NCBI RefSeq assembly: GCF_003716875.1
Contig: NZ_CP033078.1
Location: 372,001-436,000 of the forward strand
Direction of reading: 5' to 3'
From: Vibrio zhugei
Lineage (GTDB): Bacteria; Pseudomonadota; Gammaproteobacteria; Enterobacterales; Vibrionaceae
DNA: 64,000 nt
Shown piece by piece: positions 1-11,029 of the stretch. The notes under the pieces are model-generated. The model saw nothing but the letters and a program-made list of their open reading frames with translations, did no database searches and had not been told where the DNA came from. Each line of letters starts with the position of its first letter. Position 1 is the stretch's first letter. A program made the translations under genes and the position numbers.

Positions 1-596
1 GGATGACCGACCATGTAGATAAAGGCGTCGATTTTGTTATCACACAGTGCTTGTGAACGCTCAGAACCTTTCAGTTCAGAGGCAAGAGTAAAGCTGTCTT
101 TTGTCCAACCAAACGCATTCATCACGACTTGCATCGTCGCACGGTCACCTGAACCAGGGTTACCAATATTGACACGTTTGCCTGCTAAGTCTTTGACATT
201 ATTGATGCCGGAGTCTGCACGCGCAATAATGTTAAACGGTTCAGTATGCAAAGAGAACATGGCGCGCAGTTTTTTGTAGGGACCTTGCTGTTTAAATTGG
301 CTGGTACCATTATAGCCATGATATTGCCAATCAGATTGCACAATACCGAAATCCAATTCCCCCGCTCGGATGGTGTTTACGTTGTAAATCGAACCACCGG
401 TGGATTCAACCGAACAACGAATGTCGTGATTTTTACGATCTTTGTTCACTAACTTACAGATCGCCCCACCTGTAGGGTAGTAGACACCCGTCACAGAACC
501 CGTACCAATAGTAATGAATTCTTGTGCACTGACCGAACCAACACCAAAAGTAGCTGTGGCGATCACACCAACTTGAAATAGTTTACTTAACTTCAT
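1..596 (-). CDS. TRAP transporter solute-binding protein, TAXI family (C-terminus outside window)
   Basis: Translating the minus strand from the ATG at 594-596 gives about 198 residues, cut at the window edge. It starts with a Sec signal peptide ([24 protein letters not shown]) followed by a mature start reading [21 protein letters not shown], typical of TAXI-type TRAP periplasmic receptors. The family captures small organic acids or amino acids in the periplasm and passes them to a fused DctQM membrane subunit, expected beyond the left edge. An AGGAA ribosome site precedes the ATG. V. cholerae has a TAXI protein at this place beside argR. The substrate cannot be told. A CRP-type site lies about 260 bp upstream. 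Confidence 0.9.
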   Translation of the reverse strand, partial: MKLSKLFQVGVIATATFGVGSVSAQEFITIGTGSVTGVYYPTGGAICKLVNKDRKNHDIRCSVESTGGSIYNVNTIRAGELDFGIVQSDWQYHGYNGTSQFKQQGPYKKLRAMFSLHTEPFNIIARADSGINNVKDLAGKRVNIGNPGSGDRATMQVVMNAFGWTKDSFTLASELKGSERSQALCDNKIDAFIYMVGH

Positions 597-932
597 GAGT
601 TCCTTTCCTTTGTTTTCACTCTCGTTGCTTGATTGAGGTAACCAAACAGCCCCATCGTTGGAGCTAAAGATATCCATAGCAAAGTGCATGGAATTGTAGT
701 GATCATAACAAAAATTGAGTAGAAAAATGCGGGGGAGGTGGTGATTGTATTACTGAAGATAAAATAAAGATTCGTAAATATTGTGTAAATTAGAGAAAAT
801 TAAATTATAAATCATGGGCTTATTTATAATGTATGCGCGATATGCGTTTTCTTTATAATGTGATCTACCTCACACACATTTACATCTGTGTATGAGATAG
901 AACATCATAACCGTGCGCTATAACGAAGATTT
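597..932. other. intergenic region between argR 3' end and TAXI gene
   Basis: This 336-bp AT-rich stretch has no credible ORF. It must hold the promoter of the TAXI gene and contains one perfect CRP half-site pair, listed separately. I see no clear intrinsic terminator for argR. Confidence 0.7.
859..874. promoter_or_regulatory. CRP (cAMP receptor protein) binding site
   Basis: The sequence TGTGATCTACCTCACA is a perfect TGTGA-N6-TCACA arrangement, the core CRP consensus. It lies about 260 bp upstream of the TAXI start and about 60 bp beyond the argR stop, so catabolite control of the TRAP transporter is the likely role. That target is inferred from position only. Confidence 0.7.
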
Positions 933-1403
933 TTAGCCTGCGTATTCGAACAACTCGCAGACTGATTCGAACAGTTGTTGTGTCGGTACATCGGCGGTTG
1001 GAGTTATGAAAATGGTATCATCGCCTGCAACCACGCCAAGAATGCCTTCCGATTTCCCCAGTGAATCCAACAAACGTGCGATGAGTTGAGCCGCGCCTGG
1101 TCCTGTGTGAATGACCACGAGGGCAGGGTTATGATCCACATCCAGTACTAACTCTCTTAATGAGCTGGATACCGTAGGAACCCCTAGTTCTGCGGGTAAA
1201 CAATACACCATTTCCATTTTTGCATTACGAGTACGCACGGCCCCAAATTTGGTGAGCATACGTGATACTTTAGATTGGTTGATATTATCGAACCCTTCAT
1301 TTTTGAGAGCTTCAACAATATCGCCTTGCGAGCCAAAGCGCTCTTCTTTCAATAGGGCTTTAAAAGCACGAACGAGGCTATCTTGTTTATCTGTATTTCT
1401 CAT
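933..1403 (-). CDS. argR: arginine repressor ArgR
   Basis: ArgR is an L-arginine-dependent hexameric DNA-binding regulator of arginine biosynthesis and uptake, and a cofactor in plasmid dimer resolution. The 156-aa product has the E. coli length. It has an N-terminal winged helix (about residues 1-70, with the [21 protein letters not shown] recognition region) and a C-terminal oligomerisation and arginine-binding domain with [16 protein letters not shown] and GDDTIF. It is divergent from mdh, the usual gammaproteobacterial arrangement. Two TGCATA(A)TTC direct repeats 20 bp apart upstream (1439 and 1459) could be degenerate ARG boxes for autoregulation, but the match is weak. Confidence 0.97.
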   Translation of the reverse strand: MRNTDKQDSLVRAFKALLKEERFGSQGDIVEALKNEGFDNINQSKVSRMLTKFGAVRTRNAKMEMVYCLPAELGVPTVSSSLRELVLDVDHNPALVVIHTGPGAAQLIARLLDSLGKSEGILGVVAGDDTIFITPTADVPTQQLFESVCELFEYAG

Positions 1404-1737
1404 GTGTCACTTAATTCAGTTAGTAAAGGAAAGGATGCTGCATATTCTCGCATAGCTATGCATAATTCGCCAACTTCTTCATCAAATGTGCGAGGATCGC
1501 TCTCTTTAACTGTAAAAAATGACATTATTAATGCGAGTTTTATTGGTGATTTCTCATATTCGCTTCATAATCACCTCCCCTTTGTGAAGCACGTCAGAAC
1601 CTCAGTGGCGCAATTTTGCAAATGGTCCGGTAATAGACTGTAATTGCGTTGTATATTAAATGACCATTATCGAAAGACGTATATCAAAGCTTATGAATCT
1701 AGCCTGAGCAGACCTTAGGGTCTTGAGGAGAAATTGC
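1404..1737. other. argR-mdh divergent control region
   Basis: This 334-bp region must contain both promoters. Visible elements are the two TGCATA(A)TTC repeats at 1439-1447 and 1459-1468, spaced by about two helical turns as paired ARG boxes are, and a GAGGAG ribosome site for mdh at 1726-1731. No additional gene is credible here. Confidence 0.5.
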
Positions 1738-2676
1738 ATGAAAGTTGCCGTTATTGGTGCTGCCGGTGGTATTGGCCAAGCGTTAGCCTTACTACTAAAA
1801 AATCGATTACCTGCCGATTCCCATTTGGCATTGTATGATATTGCACCTGTGACCCCAGGAGTGGCTGCTGATTTAAGTCATATTCCTACGCCTGTTTCAA
1901 TTAAAGGTTATTCTGGTGAAGATCCCTCTCCAGCGTTGCAAGACGCAGATGTGGTTTTAATTTCGGCTGGGGTTGCACGTAAACCAGGCATGGATCGCTC
2001 CGACTTATTCAACGTCAATGCTGGGATCGTTAAATCGATTGCCGAAAAGGTTGCACAATGTTGTCCCACTGCGTGTGTCGGCGTTATTACGAATCCAGTA
2101 AATACCACGGTGGCAATTTTTGCTGAAGTGATGAAAAAAGCGGGCGTCTATGACAAAACTAAGCTGTTTGGCGTGACGACTCTGGATGTGATTCGAGCGG
2201 AGACCTTTGTCGCCGATTTGAAAGACAAAGATCCTCGTGATGTGCGTGTTCCGGTTATTGGGGGACATTCTGGTGTCACGATTCTTCCTCTGCTCTCGCA
2301 AGTGAACGACATTGGGTTTTCGGAAGAGGAGATCGATGCCCTGACTCGTCGTATCCAAAATGCGGGAACAGAAGTGGTGGAGGCAAAGGCTGGCGCTGGC
2401 TCTGCGACGTTATCAATGGGGCAGGCGGCCTGTCGTTTTGCTTTATCGCTGGTGGATGCCTTACAAGGTAAAGAGGGGGTCATTGAATACGCGTATGTCG
2501 ACAGTGGTAGCCCTCATGCGACATTTTTTGCTCAGCCCTTGAAGTTAGGGAAGCAGGGGATTGAAACGGTTCTGGATTACGGGATCCTGAGCGCATACGA
2601 GCAAAACGCGCTTGATGGGATGCTAGAAATATTACGCAGCGATATTCAAGCTGGGGTCGATTTTATCCACGACTAA
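1738..2676 (+). CDS. mdh: malate dehydrogenase
   Basis: Mdh is the NAD-dependent TCA-cycle enzyme interconverting malate and oxaloacetate. The 312-aa protein has the E. coli length. It begins with the Rossmann motif [12 protein letters not shown], carries the substrate-loop arginines in ARKPGMDR and the catalytic histidine in IGGHSG. The start at 1738 is chosen because GAGGAG lies 7 bp upstream and the protein then starts [11 protein letters not shown]; an upstream in-frame start would add five unsupported residues. It ends in a strong terminator. Confidence 0.98.
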   Translation: MKVAVIGAAGGIGQALALLLKNRLPADSHLALYDIAPVTPGVAADLSHIPTPVSIKGYSGEDPSPALQDADVVLISAGVARKPGMDRSDLFNVNAGIVKSIAEKVAQCCPTACVGVITNPVNTTVAIFAEVMKKAGVYDKTKLFGVTTLDVIRAETFVADLKDKDPRDVRVPVIGGHSGVTILPLLSQVNDIGFSEEEIDALTRRIQNAGTEVVEAKAGAGSATLSMGQAACRFALSLVDALQGKEGVIEYAYVDSGSPHATFFAQPLKLGKQGIETVLDYGILSAYEQNALDGMLEILRSDIQAGVDFIHD

Positions 2677-2714
2677 CCCACCATACTGCCTGTATCTCAG
2701 GCTATTACATGATG

Positions 2715-2741
2715 AAGCCGAGCCTATGCCTCGGCTTTTTT
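2715..2741 (+). terminator. intrinsic terminator of mdh
   Basis: An AGCCGAG / CTCGGCT stem with a 7-nt loop is followed by six T residues. It separates mdh from the converging ispB. Confidence 0.85.
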
Positions 2742-2768
2742 CATGAATATCGATGGCCTGACGTACGC

Positions 2769-3740
2769 CTACTTGGTGCGATTTACCGACATATGGGCCA
2801 GTGTAATTAAGGCCTGTTTATAGTCACTGTCAGGTAGAATCGCGATCGCCTCAATGGCTTTGTTCGCTTCTTCTTGTGCTTTCTGTGACGTGTAAGTCAA
2901 CGATCCGGCTTGATCCATTGCCGCAAGAATCTCATCAAGATGATCCATACCATTGGCATGTTCGATCGCATCGCGGATCAATTGTGCTTGTTCTGGATCC
3001 GCATGGCGCATGGCATGAAGTAACGGCAATGTGGGTTTGCCCTCAGCCAAGTCATCGCCAACGTTCTTGCCCATTTCTTCACCGTTGGATGAATAATCCA
3101 TCACATCATCGATCAGCTGGAAAGCGGTCCCAAGGTAACGTCCGTAATCTTTCAAAGCGGTTTCGATAGGCTCTGGTGCCTCCACCAACAGCGCACCAAT
3201 TTGCGTGGCCGCTTCAAATAGACGTGCCGTCTTGGAATAAATAACCTGCATGTAGCTTGCTTCGGTCGTGTCCGGATCATTACAGTTGATCAGTTGCTGA
3301 ACTTCTCCTTCCGCGATGACGTTGACGGCATTACTCATCACTTCCAAAATTTTTAATGACCCCAGTTGAGTCATCATCTGGAATGAACGGGTGTAAATAT
3401 AATCTCCGACCAGAACGCTGGCGGCATTGCCAAAGGCGGCATTGGCCGTCGCTTTACCACGGCGCATATCAGACTCATCAACCACGTCATCATGTAAAAG
3501 TGTCGCCGTGTGGATAAATTCAATGAACGCCGCAGCGAGTGTATGTTTGTCACCCTGATAATCCAGTGCTTTCGCCGATAAAATGGCAAGTAATGGACGC
3601 AGGCGTTTGCCTCCGCCACTCACAATATAAAAACCAAGCTGGTTTATGAGAGAGACATCTGAGTTCAATTGCGCTTGAATGTTTTCATTCACTTTTGCCA
3701 TATCATTGGCAGTAAGCGCTTGGATAGCTTTAAAATCCAT
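2769..3740 (-). CDS. ispB: octaprenyl diphosphate synthase IspB
   Basis: IspB makes the C40 polyprenyl side chain of ubiquinone and menaquinone by adding isopentenyl diphosphate to farnesyl diphosphate. The 323-aa product (same length as E. coli) shows both aspartate-rich motifs of trans-prenyltransferases: LLHDDVVDESD (FARM) and FQLIDDVMDY (SARM), plus GGGKRLRP. The start at MDFKAIQALTANDMAKVN matches the family N-terminus; a further 22 upstream in-frame residues are not family-like. It is divergent from rplU-rpmA, the conserved layout. Confidence 0.96.
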   Translation of the reverse strand: MDFKAIQALTANDMAKVNENIQAQLNSDVSLINQLGFYIVSGGGKRLRPLLAILSAKALDYQGDKHTLAAAFIEFIHTATLLHDDVVDESDMRRGKATANAAFGNAASVLVGDYIYTRSFQMMTQLGSLKILEVMSNAVNVIAEGEVQQLINCNDPDTTEASYMQVIYSKTARLFEAATQIGALLVEAPEPIETALKDYGRYLGTAFQLIDDVMDYSSNGEEMGKNVGDDLAEGKPTLPLLHAMRHADPEQAQLIRDAIEHANGMDHLDEILAAMDQAGSLTYTSQKAQEEANKAIEAIAILPDSDYKQALITLAHMSVNRTK

Positions 3741-4012
3741 GGTAAATCCGGCTGAAGTTGTAGCTGTGACAGCGTGTATGTGCTTCGTAATTATTGAATA
3801 ATACACTAAAAAACGTTGATTAATATATGTCAGAAAGGCATGATCTCGTCACTTTTCTTTGGCGATTAGCTTTTCGCCAATTTTTTTAAAATATGGCTTG
3901 TCATAGGGATGCCATTCAAGTAGAATCTGCGCCCTATTGATGATTAGTTTAGCGCACACCCAAAATGCCAAAATATTACGCATACGGCTGTGCGGAAAAA
4001 GCGGAGTAAAAT

Positions 4013-4324
4013 ATGTACGCTGTTTTCCAATCTGGTGGTAAACAACACCGTGTAAGCGAAGGTCAAACCCTTCGTTTAGAGAAATTAGACGTTGAAACTG
4101 GTGCAACTGTTGAATTTGATAAAGTTCTTCTAGTAGCTAACGGTGAAGATGTACAAGTTGGTGCACCTCTTTTAGAGGGTGGCAAAGTGACTGCAGAAGT
4201 TGTACAACACGGTCGTGGCGACAAAATTAAAGTCGTTAAGTTCCGTCGTCGTAAGCATTCTCGTCAACAACAAGGTCACCGTCAGTGGTTCACAGAAGTG
4301 AAAATCACTGGCATCAACGCTTAA
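4013..4324 (+). CDS. rplU: 50S ribosomal protein L21
   Basis: L21 binds 23S rRNA in the large subunit. The 103-aa protein begins [18 protein letters not shown] and ends in the basic RNA-binding segment [15 protein letters not shown], both diagnostic. A GGAG ribosome site sits 7 bp before the ATG. It is 20 bp upstream of rpmA and forms the conserved rplU-rpmA operon, with obgE about 210 bp further on. Confidence 0.98.
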   Translation: MYAVFQSGGKQHRVSEGQTLRLEKLDVETGATVEFDKVLLVANGEDVQVGAPLLEGGKVTAEVVQHGRGDKIKVVKFRRRKHSRQQQGHRQWFTEVKITGINA

Positions 4325-4344
4325 GTTATTAGGAGAGTCTAAGA

Positions 4345-4602
4345 ATGGCACACAAAAAAGCTGGTGGTTCTACTCGTAACGGTCGCGATTCTGAAAGTAA
4401 ACGCCTAGGTGTTAAACGTTTCGGTGGCGAATCTGTTCTTGCAGGTAACATCATTGTTCGTCAACGTGGTACTCGTTTCCACGCTGGTAGCAACGTTGGT
4501 ATCGGTAAAGACCACACTCTATTTGCTTTATCTGACGGTAAAGTTAAATTTGAAGTGAAAGGTCCTAAGAACCGTAAATTCGTTAGCATCGATTCTGAAT
4601 AA
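4345..4602 (+). CDS. rpmA: 50S ribosomal protein L27
   Basis: L27 reaches with its N-terminus into the peptidyl-transferase centre. The 85-aa product starts [19 protein letters not shown], the family hallmark, without the cleavable leader seen in Firmicutes. An AGGAGAG ribosome site precedes it. An intrinsic terminator follows, so most rplU-rpmA transcripts probably stop before obgE. Confidence 0.98.
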   Translation: MAHKKAGGSTRNGRDSESKRLGVKRFGGESVLAGNIIVRQRGTRFHAGSNVGIGKDHTLFALSDGKVKFEVKGPKNRKFVSIDSE

Positions 4603-4623
4603 GTTTAGTTTCTAACTGAATTT

Positions 4624-4655
4624 AAAAGCCCTGCCGTTAGGTGGGGTTTTTTATT
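4624..4655 (+). terminator. intrinsic terminator of rplU-rpmA
   Basis: A CCCTGCC / GGTGGGG stem (two G-U pairs) around GTTA is followed by TTTTTTATTT. Confidence 0.75.
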
Positions 4656-4810
4656 TATCTAGCGATCATAAATGATCGTGGTATAAATAATAAGAAAGAC
4701 GCAATAATACTGAATGTGGTAAGTAGAATTCAGCGGTCATGTGACCTTAGTTCTGCTATTATTTATATCATTGTCAGTAAATGATATTGCAACGCAAATA
4801 TGCGGAGTAA

Positions 4811-5983
<1,173 letters not shown>

Positions 5984-6002
5984 TATCTCAATTTTTCTTG
6001 AT

Positions 6003-6032
6003 AAGCCGCAATACTCATTGCGGCTTTTTTAT
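6003..6032 (+). terminator. intrinsic terminator of obgE
   Basis: A perfect AAGCCGCAAT / ATTGCGGCTT stem with loop ACTC is followed by a T-run. Confidence 0.88.
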
Positions 6033-6112
6033 GTCTAAATAATGCTCATAGATTGAATCATGCGTCACACACGTGTGTATGCTTAGTTGCCATCATTATT
6101 GAGAGAGAAACT

Positions 6113-6880
6113 ATGTCGTTAAAGCAGAGAGAGATATCTCGCTTAATTGCACAAGCAGGAAGGATGTTACTGGCCCATGGTGCAGAAAGCACTTTAGTCG
6201 GTGATATTATGAAAAGGATTGGTCTTGCCTCAGGCATGAGTGAGGTGGAAGTTTCTTTGTCTGCGAGCTCTTTAGTCGTCACCACGGTTTATCAAGGTCA
6301 TTGCATTACGACGACGCGGCGTTGTGTGGATAAAGGATTGAATATGCAGATCGTCACGGAAGTGCAACGCATTTGTATCATGATGGAGCACCGTATTTTA
6401 GATCATACGATGGCCCAGCATAAATTGGATCATTTAGATCCAAAGCGTTATAACCGTTGGATCGTGATTGTCATGATCGGTTTGTCTTGTGCGTCTTTTG
6501 CTCGTCTCGCAGGAGGGGACTGGATCGTTTTCGTTATGACGTTTCTCGCCTCCGCAGTGGGCATGTTTTTTCGCCAAGAAATGGCGGCTCGACATTTCAA
6601 TCCTTTGCTCAACTTTGCGGCGACCGCTTTTGTGACGTCTCTTATTTCGACTCAGGCCGTGCGCTATGATTTAGGCAACACTCCCAATATTGTCATGGCC
6701 TCTTCTGTGTTGATGTTAGTCCCCGGTTTTCCCTTGATTAATTCGGTCGCGGATATGCTGAAAGGCTACGTCAATATGGGCATTGCTCGCTTTGCCTTTG
6801 GCAGTCTACTCACGTTATCGATTTGCTTAGGGATCATTGCGGCGATGAGAGTCACTGGCGTTTGGGGATGGGTCGTATGA
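6113..6880 (+). CDS. yjjP: ThrE-type exporter subunit, YjjP-like
   Basis: The 255-aa protein has a soluble N-terminal ThrE/DUF1212 domain (GRMLLAHGAESTLVGDIMKRIG near the start), then about five hydrophobic segments from residue 135 on. It belongs to the two-subunit threonine/serine exporter family; E. coli YjjP-YjjB has been implicated in succinate export, so the substrate here is open. The start at 6113 follows GAGAGA and gives the family N-terminus MSLKQREISRLI. It overlaps the next gene by ATGA, which indicates translational coupling. Confidence 0.9.
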   Translation: MSLKQREISRLIAQAGRMLLAHGAESTLVGDIMKRIGLASGMSEVEVSLSASSLVVTTVYQGHCITTTRRCVDKGLNMQIVTEVQRICIMMEHRILDHTMAQHKLDHLDPKRYNRWIVIVMIGLSCASFARLAGGDWIVFVMTFLASAVGMFFRQEMAARHFNPLLNFAATAFVTSLISTQAVRYDLGNTPNIVMASSVLMLVPGFPLINSVADMLKGYVNMGIARFAFGSLLTLSICLGIIAAMRVTGVWGWVV

Positions 6881-7344
6881 TGGAGATACTTCTCGCACTG
6901 GCCAATGACATGTTTTTTGCTTCGATTCCCGCTGTTGGGTTTGCACTGGTCTTTAACGTGCCGTCTCATGCGCTGCGCTATTGTGCCATTTTGGGAGCGG
7001 TTGGCCATGGCTCTCGTTATATGATGATGCATTATGGATGGCCGATTGAATGGTCGACCTTTTTCGCGGCGAGTATCGTCAGTTTTATTGGTGTGTATTG
7101 GTCGAAGCGTTTTTTAGCTCATCCCAAAGTCTTTACCGTTGCTGGGGTCATTCCGATGGTGCCAGGGGTGTATGCCTATAAAGCGATGATTGCTTTAGTG
7201 CAGATTAATCATGACGGATTTTCTATGTTATTAATGGAATCACTTATGGAGAACTTTTTGAAAGCGATGTTCATCTTGGTGGGTTTAGCCATTGGTCTTG
7301 CTGTTCCGGGGCTGTTATTCTACCGCGGTAAATCCATTATTTAA
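6877..7344 (+). CDS. yjjB: ThrE-type exporter subunit, YjjB-like
   Basis: The 155-aa integral membrane protein has about four to five transmembrane helices (for example MEILLALANDMFFASIPAVGFALVF and the VFTVAGVIPMVPGVYAYKAM segment, the ThrE_2/DUF3815 signature). It is the small partner of the preceding gene; both are needed for export in E. coli. The ATGATG start overlaps the yjjP stop. folA follows 27 bp later and may be co-transcribed. Confidence 0.88.
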   Translation: MMEILLALANDMFFASIPAVGFALVFNVPSHALRYCAILGAVGHGSRYMMMHYGWPIEWSTFFAASIVSFIGVYWSKRFLAHPKVFTVAGVIPMVPGVYAYKAMIALVQINHDGFSMLLMESLMENFLKAMFILVGLAIGLAVPGLLFYRGKSII

Positions 7345-7371
7345 TTGATCACCCAGATTCAGGAAGTTCCG

Positions 7372-7866
7372 ATGTTGATAAGTATGATTGCCGCCATGGC
7401 CAATGGGCGAGTGATAGGGCAGGACAATCAAATGCCTTGGCATTTGCCCGCTGATTTCGCTTGGTTTAAGCAGTGCACCTTAGGAAAACCCATCATCATG
7501 GGGCGTAAAACCTATGACTCAATTGGACGTCCACTACCGGGACGACCCAATATTGTTATTAGCCGTGATAGTGAATTGAGGATTGAAGGGGTGTCGACAG
7601 TGACCTCGATTGATGAAGCACTGGCATTGGCGGCGGACTATGAAGAAGTGATGGTCATTGGTGGAGGGAGTATTTATGCGGCGTGCTTACCTCGTGCCAA
7701 TCGCTTATATATTACCGAAATTAAAGCGGATATCATCGGGGATACGCATTTTCCGGATTGGGGGAGCGACTGGCGAGAAACGCATCGTCAACCGTATGCT
7801 GCGGATGACAAAAACCAATATGATATGGAATTCGTGATTTTAGAACGCGGCACGGTGCCGTCTTAG
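7372..7866 (+). CDS. folA: dihydrofolate reductase
   Basis: FolA reduces dihydrofolate to tetrahydrofolate with NADPH and is the trimethoprim target. The 164-aa product has the Met20-loop motif GQDNQMPWHLPADFAWFK with the active-site acidic residue, the NADPH loop GRKTYDSIGRPLPGR and VIGGGSIY. AGGAAG precedes the ATG at 7372; an upstream in-frame TTG at 7345 is rejected because family members start at the LISMIAAMA strand. Confidence 0.97.
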   Translation: MLISMIAAMANGRVIGQDNQMPWHLPADFAWFKQCTLGKPIIMGRKTYDSIGRPLPGRPNIVISRDSELRIEGVSTVTSIDEALALAADYEEVMVIGGGSIYAACLPRANRLYITEIKADIIGDTHFPDWGSDWRETHRQPYAADDKNQYDMEFVILERGTVPS

Positions 7867-7880
7867 GTAATAACAATCAA

Positions 7881-7911
7881 AACAAAGCTTGGTGCAAGGC
7901 CAAGCTTTGTT
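7881..7911. terminator. hairpin between converging folA and apaH
   Basis: A perfect 12-bp stem (AACAAAGCTTGG / CCAAGCTTTGTT) with a 7-nt loop lies between the two stop codons. The T-tract is weak on both sides, so it is a probable but not classical bidirectional terminator. Confidence 0.55.
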
Positions 7912-7946
7912 GATGTTGTCGGTGGATGAGTGCTTTTGGCGCGTGA

Positions 7947-8759
7947 TTATTGGGCGCTGAGCGAGGGCTGTTCAAAAAAGGTTTGGTCTTCCCAGCGAAG
8001 CATCGTCAGGCATCCTCCCCAAACACAGCCAGTATCAAGCCCATAAAGGTTCTCACCACGATATCCTTCCAAGGCAGCCCAATGTCCAAAGATAATCGGT
8101 TTCGCCACAGAGACGCGCTCAGGTGTCTCGAACCAAGGCATGATCGTGGGGTCTTGAATATCTTTAGGTGGTCGTTTGCATTGCATATCTAAACGTCCGT
8201 CAGCGTAACAAAAGCGCATACGGGTAAACGCATTGATAATATAGCGATAGCGTTGAATGCCTGTCAGATCATGGCACCAATAATCAGGCTTATTCTCATA
8301 CATGTTTTTCAAGAGCCATTGCCAATCGCCATGATGGAGAATGTCCTCTACTTCTTTGGCGGCAGCACGAGCGGTCTCGAGATCCCATTGAGGCGAAATC
8401 CCCGCATGACACATGATAAATTCTGGGTGTTCAGCCAGAAGTGGTTGCTGGCGCAGCCAATTGAGTAACTCGGTTTTGTCTGGCGCAGAAAAAATGGGTT
8501 GCGTATGATCTTTCGGCTTTGGTGAATGAATGCCGAGTGAAACCGCTAAGAGGTGCAGATCATGGTTACCAAGAATCACTTGAGCGGCATCGCCAAGCGA
8601 GCGAACAAAGCGCAATGTCTCTAGTGATTTTGGGCCTCGTGCGACGAGATCACCGGCGAGCCACAGTTGGTCATGTTGTCGATCAAAATGTACATGATTT
8701 AATAGGCTTTGTAGCTCGTCTAGACAGCCTTGAATATCACCGACAATATAGGTTGCCAT
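7947..8759 (-). CDS. apaH: bis(5'-nucleosyl)-tetraphosphatase, symmetrical (ApaH)
   Basis: ApaH hydrolyses Ap4A to two ADP and also removes Np4 caps from RNA. The 270-aa metallophosphoesterase begins MATYIVGDIQGCLDEL and contains the metal-site motifs GDIQGC, AGDLVARGP, LGNHD and CHAG. The start is the ATG at 8759 rather than the adjacent GTG; the AAGGAGGA ribosome site overlaps the apaG stop codon. It is the last gene of the lptD-surA-pdxA-rsmA-apaG-apaH cluster. Confidence 0.97.
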   Translation of the reverse strand: MATYIVGDIQGCLDELQSLLNHVHFDRQHDQLWLAGDLVARGPKSLETLRFVRSLGDAAQVILGNHDLHLLAVSLGIHSPKPKDHTQPIFSAPDKTELLNWLRQQPLLAEHPEFIMCHAGISPQWDLETARAAAKEVEDILHHGDWQWLLKNMYENKPDYWCHDLTGIQRYRYIINAFTRMRFCYADGRLDMQCKRPPKDIQDPTIMPWFETPERVSVAKPIIFGHWAALEGYRGENLYGLDTGCVWGGCLTMLRWEDQTFFEQPSLSAQ

Positions 8760-8768
8760 CACTCCTCC

Positions 8769-9146
8769 TTAGTGCAGAACATTGGGCATTGCTAAACGAA
8801 AGGGCTCAATATTCGTCGTAAATTCGTTACCGTTATGGTCATTCATAACATAATGTCCCTGCATAACGCCAACAGGCGTCTCAAGTGCAGTGCCACTGGT
8901 ATAGCTATATTCTTGGCCGCTTTCAATCATCGGTTGCTCCCCAACCACGCCATCACCTTCTACGGTAATTTGTTTGCCATTGGCGTCCGTGATCAGCCAG
9001 CGTCGACTCAGCAACTGCACAGTATCAGAGGTCAGGTTTTTGATGGTGATTAAATACGCGAAGAGGTAGTGATTGTTTTCAGGAGTGGATTGTTCTGGAA
9101 TGTATCGCGTTTGAACGTGAATTTGAATGCCAGGTTGGTGGTCCAT
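8769..9146 (-). CDS. apaG: ApaG (DUF525) protein
   Basis: The 125-aa protein is a single immunoglobulin-like ApaG domain with the motif [13 protein letters not shown], the [11 protein letters not shown] segment and GVVGEQP. The biochemical role is not firmly known; the family is structurally related to adaptor domains and has been linked to cobalt resistance. Its stop is embedded in the apaH ribosome site, so the two are translationally coupled. Confidence 0.95.
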   Translation of the reverse strand: MDHQPGIQIHVQTRYIPEQSTPENNHYLFAYLITIKNLTSDTVQLLSRRWLITDANGKQITVEGDGVVGEQPMIESGQEYSYTSGTALETPVGVMQGHYVMNDHNGNEFTTNIEPFRLAMPNVLH

Positions 9147-9213
9147 TTAGGCTCCTTAGAATGATCAGCACATACCAATAGGACGACATGAAGCCGTCCT
9201 ATTGATCGGTTAT

Positions 9214-10023
9214 TTAAGCAGTATGATTCGCATCAAGAAAGTTAGCGAGAGTCACGAATTGCTCTAAGGTCAAGTTTTCAGGGCGCATACTTGGCGTGAT
9301 CCCCAGAGACTCGAGCGTATCGGCATCGACGAGGCCTTTATAGCAGTTACGAACGGTTTTACGTCGCTGGTTGAATCCATCCCTTACCACGCGCTCTAAC
9401 CATTTCATATTGGTGGTTGGATGAGGCAATACATCATAAGGAACTAAGCGTACAACGGCCGAATCCACTTTTGGTGGCGGTACAAATGCGGTCGGTGGGA
9501 CTTCTAGAACCGGAACAACTTTACAGTAGTACTGTGCCATAACCGTGAGGCGGCCATAGGCTTTACTACCGGGGCCGGCTGCCAGACGTTTCACCACTTC
9601 TTTTTGCAGCATAAAGTGCATATCTTGAATATCCGCATGATACTCAAATAAGTGGAACATCAACGGGGTCGAAATGTTATAGGGCAAGTTACCAAAGATA
9701 CGCAGCGGCTCGTTCGGCTTCACGAGCGTCGAAAAATCAAAGCGCATCGCATCGCCTTCATGAATCGTTAGCTTCTCAGCTAAGTCAGGATGAGTACGCA
9801 GGCGTTCTGCCAAATCACGGTCGAGCTCAATCACGCTCATTTTATCAATTTCACGCGCCACAGGCTCAGTCAGTGCGCCCAAACCTGGACCGATTTCTAC
9901 CAAGTTTTGCCCTGGGAGTGGGTTAATGGCAGCGACGATGCCGTCAATAATGTACGGATCGTTTAGAAAGTTTTGACCAAAACGCTTACGCGCTTTGTGT
10001 CCCATATGGACATCATTTCTCAT
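9214..10023 (-). CDS. rsmA: 16S rRNA dimethyladenosine transferase
   Basis: RsmA/KsgA dimethylates the two adjacent adenosines of the 16S rRNA 3' hairpin, using SAM, in late 30S assembly. The 269-aa protein has GQNFLND near the N-terminus, SAM motif [15 protein letters not shown] and the catalytic NLPYNIS. The start [17 protein letters not shown] is chosen by family resemblance; 14 upstream in-frame residues overlap the intergenic region. It is 13 bp downstream of pdxA. Confidence 0.97.
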   Translation of the reverse strand: MRNDVHMGHKARKRFGQNFLNDPYIIDGIVAAINPLPGQNLVEIGPGLGALTEPVAREIDKMSVIELDRDLAERLRTHPDLAEKLTIHEGDAMRFDFSTLVKPNEPLRIFGNLPYNISTPLMFHLFEYHADIQDMHFMLQKEVVKRLAAGPGSKAYGRLTVMAQYYCKVVPVLEVPPTAFVPPPKVDSAVVRLVPYDVLPHPTTNMKWLERVVRDGFNQRRKTVRNCYKGLVDADTLESLGITPSMRPENLTLEQFVTLANFLDANHTA

Positions 10024-10036
10024 AGTATTCTCAGAA

Positions 10037-11029
10037 TTATTGTGCTTTCTTATCAACAAGCTCAATGGCTTGTTGCAACGCTGTTTGAAAACTGCCTAAA
10101 TCAGCAAGGCCAGTTCCAGCTAAATCTAATGCTGTGCCATGGTCTACAGATGTCCGTATAAAAGGTAAACCCAAGGTAATATTAACGGCTCGCCCAAATC
10201 CTTTATATTTTAGTACAGGCAGTACTTGATCGTGGTACATGCCTAACACCGCATCAGCATCATTTAAATTTTTCTCGCTAAAAATCGTGTCAGCAGGGAG
10301 ACATCCAATCAATTGGTAGCCTTTTTCCTGTCTTAACCGCTCTAGCGTTGGGTTAATCGTTACTTCTTCTTCATGGCCTAACACTCCGCCTTCTCCAGCG
10401 TGTGGATTTAAACCACACACGTAGATACGAGGAGCGGGGATATCGAAGCGTTCCACTAGATCATGATGGAGAATGTCGATGACCTTCTCTATGCGCTCAG
10501 GGGTGACGGCTTTCGACACATACGCTAAGGGTAAATGTGTGGTCACCAGAGCGGTACGTAGACCTTGTGTTGCGAGCATCATGACCACTAATGGTGTGTT
10601 TGATATCTCGGCAAAGAACTCAGTATGGCCGCTAAATGCGACGCCTGCACGATTAATTATCCCCTTGTGTACAGGGCCGGTGACAATAGCATCAAACTCG
10701 TCATTCATACAGCCTAAAGCCGCTCTTTTCAGCGTATTTAATACATAATAGCCGTTCGCTTCATTTAAGCGGCCCGCGACAACAGGTTCTGCTAGCGGGA
10801 TATGATCGACAACCAATGAGCCCGCTTTTTGCGGCACCGCGAGGCTTGTGGCGTCGTAATCGAGTAATTGGACATCAATACCGAGTTGTTCTGCGCGTGT
10901 TTGCAGCAGAGCTTTATCGGCACAAATGACTAATTGGTGCGGCCAATCATGTTGCGAAAGAGCAAGAACCAGATCCGGTCCAATTCCTGCGGGTTCACCG
11001 GCCGTAACCACCAATTTTCTAACTATCAC
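10037..11029 (-). CDS. pdxA: 4-hydroxythreonine-4-phosphate dehydrogenase
   Basis: PdxA catalyses an NAD-dependent step of pyridoxal-phosphate synthesis. The 330-aa protein starts at a GTG and shows [13 protein letters not shown] near the N-terminus, FSGHTEF, the metal-binding [10 protein letters not shown] and the MYHDQVLP segment. The GTG overlaps the end of surA by 11 bp, with GAAGGA 7 bp upstream, indicating translational coupling in the surA-pdxA-rsmA order conserved in enterobacteria and vibrios. Confidence 0.97.
   Translation of the reverse strand: MIVRKLVVTAGEPAGIGPDLVLALSQHDWPHQLVICADKALLQTRAEQLGIDVQLLDYDATSLAVPQKAGSLVVDHIPLAEPVVAGRLNEANGYYVLNTLKRAALGCMNDEFDAIVTGPVHKGIINRAGVAFSGHTEFFAEISNTPLVVMMLATQGLRTALVTTHLPLAYVSKAVTPERIEKVIDILHHDLVERFDIPAPRIYVCGLNPHAGEGGVLGHEEEVTINPTLERLRQEKGYQLIGCLPADTIFSEKNLNDADAVLGMYHDQVLPVLKYKGFGRAVNITLGLPFIRTSVDHGTALDLAGTGLADLGSFQTALQQAIELVDKKAQ

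Noticed and set aside
3741..3806. N-terminal extension of IspB
   Set aside because: The extra 22 residues are unlike the family and overlap the probable promoter region shared with rplU.
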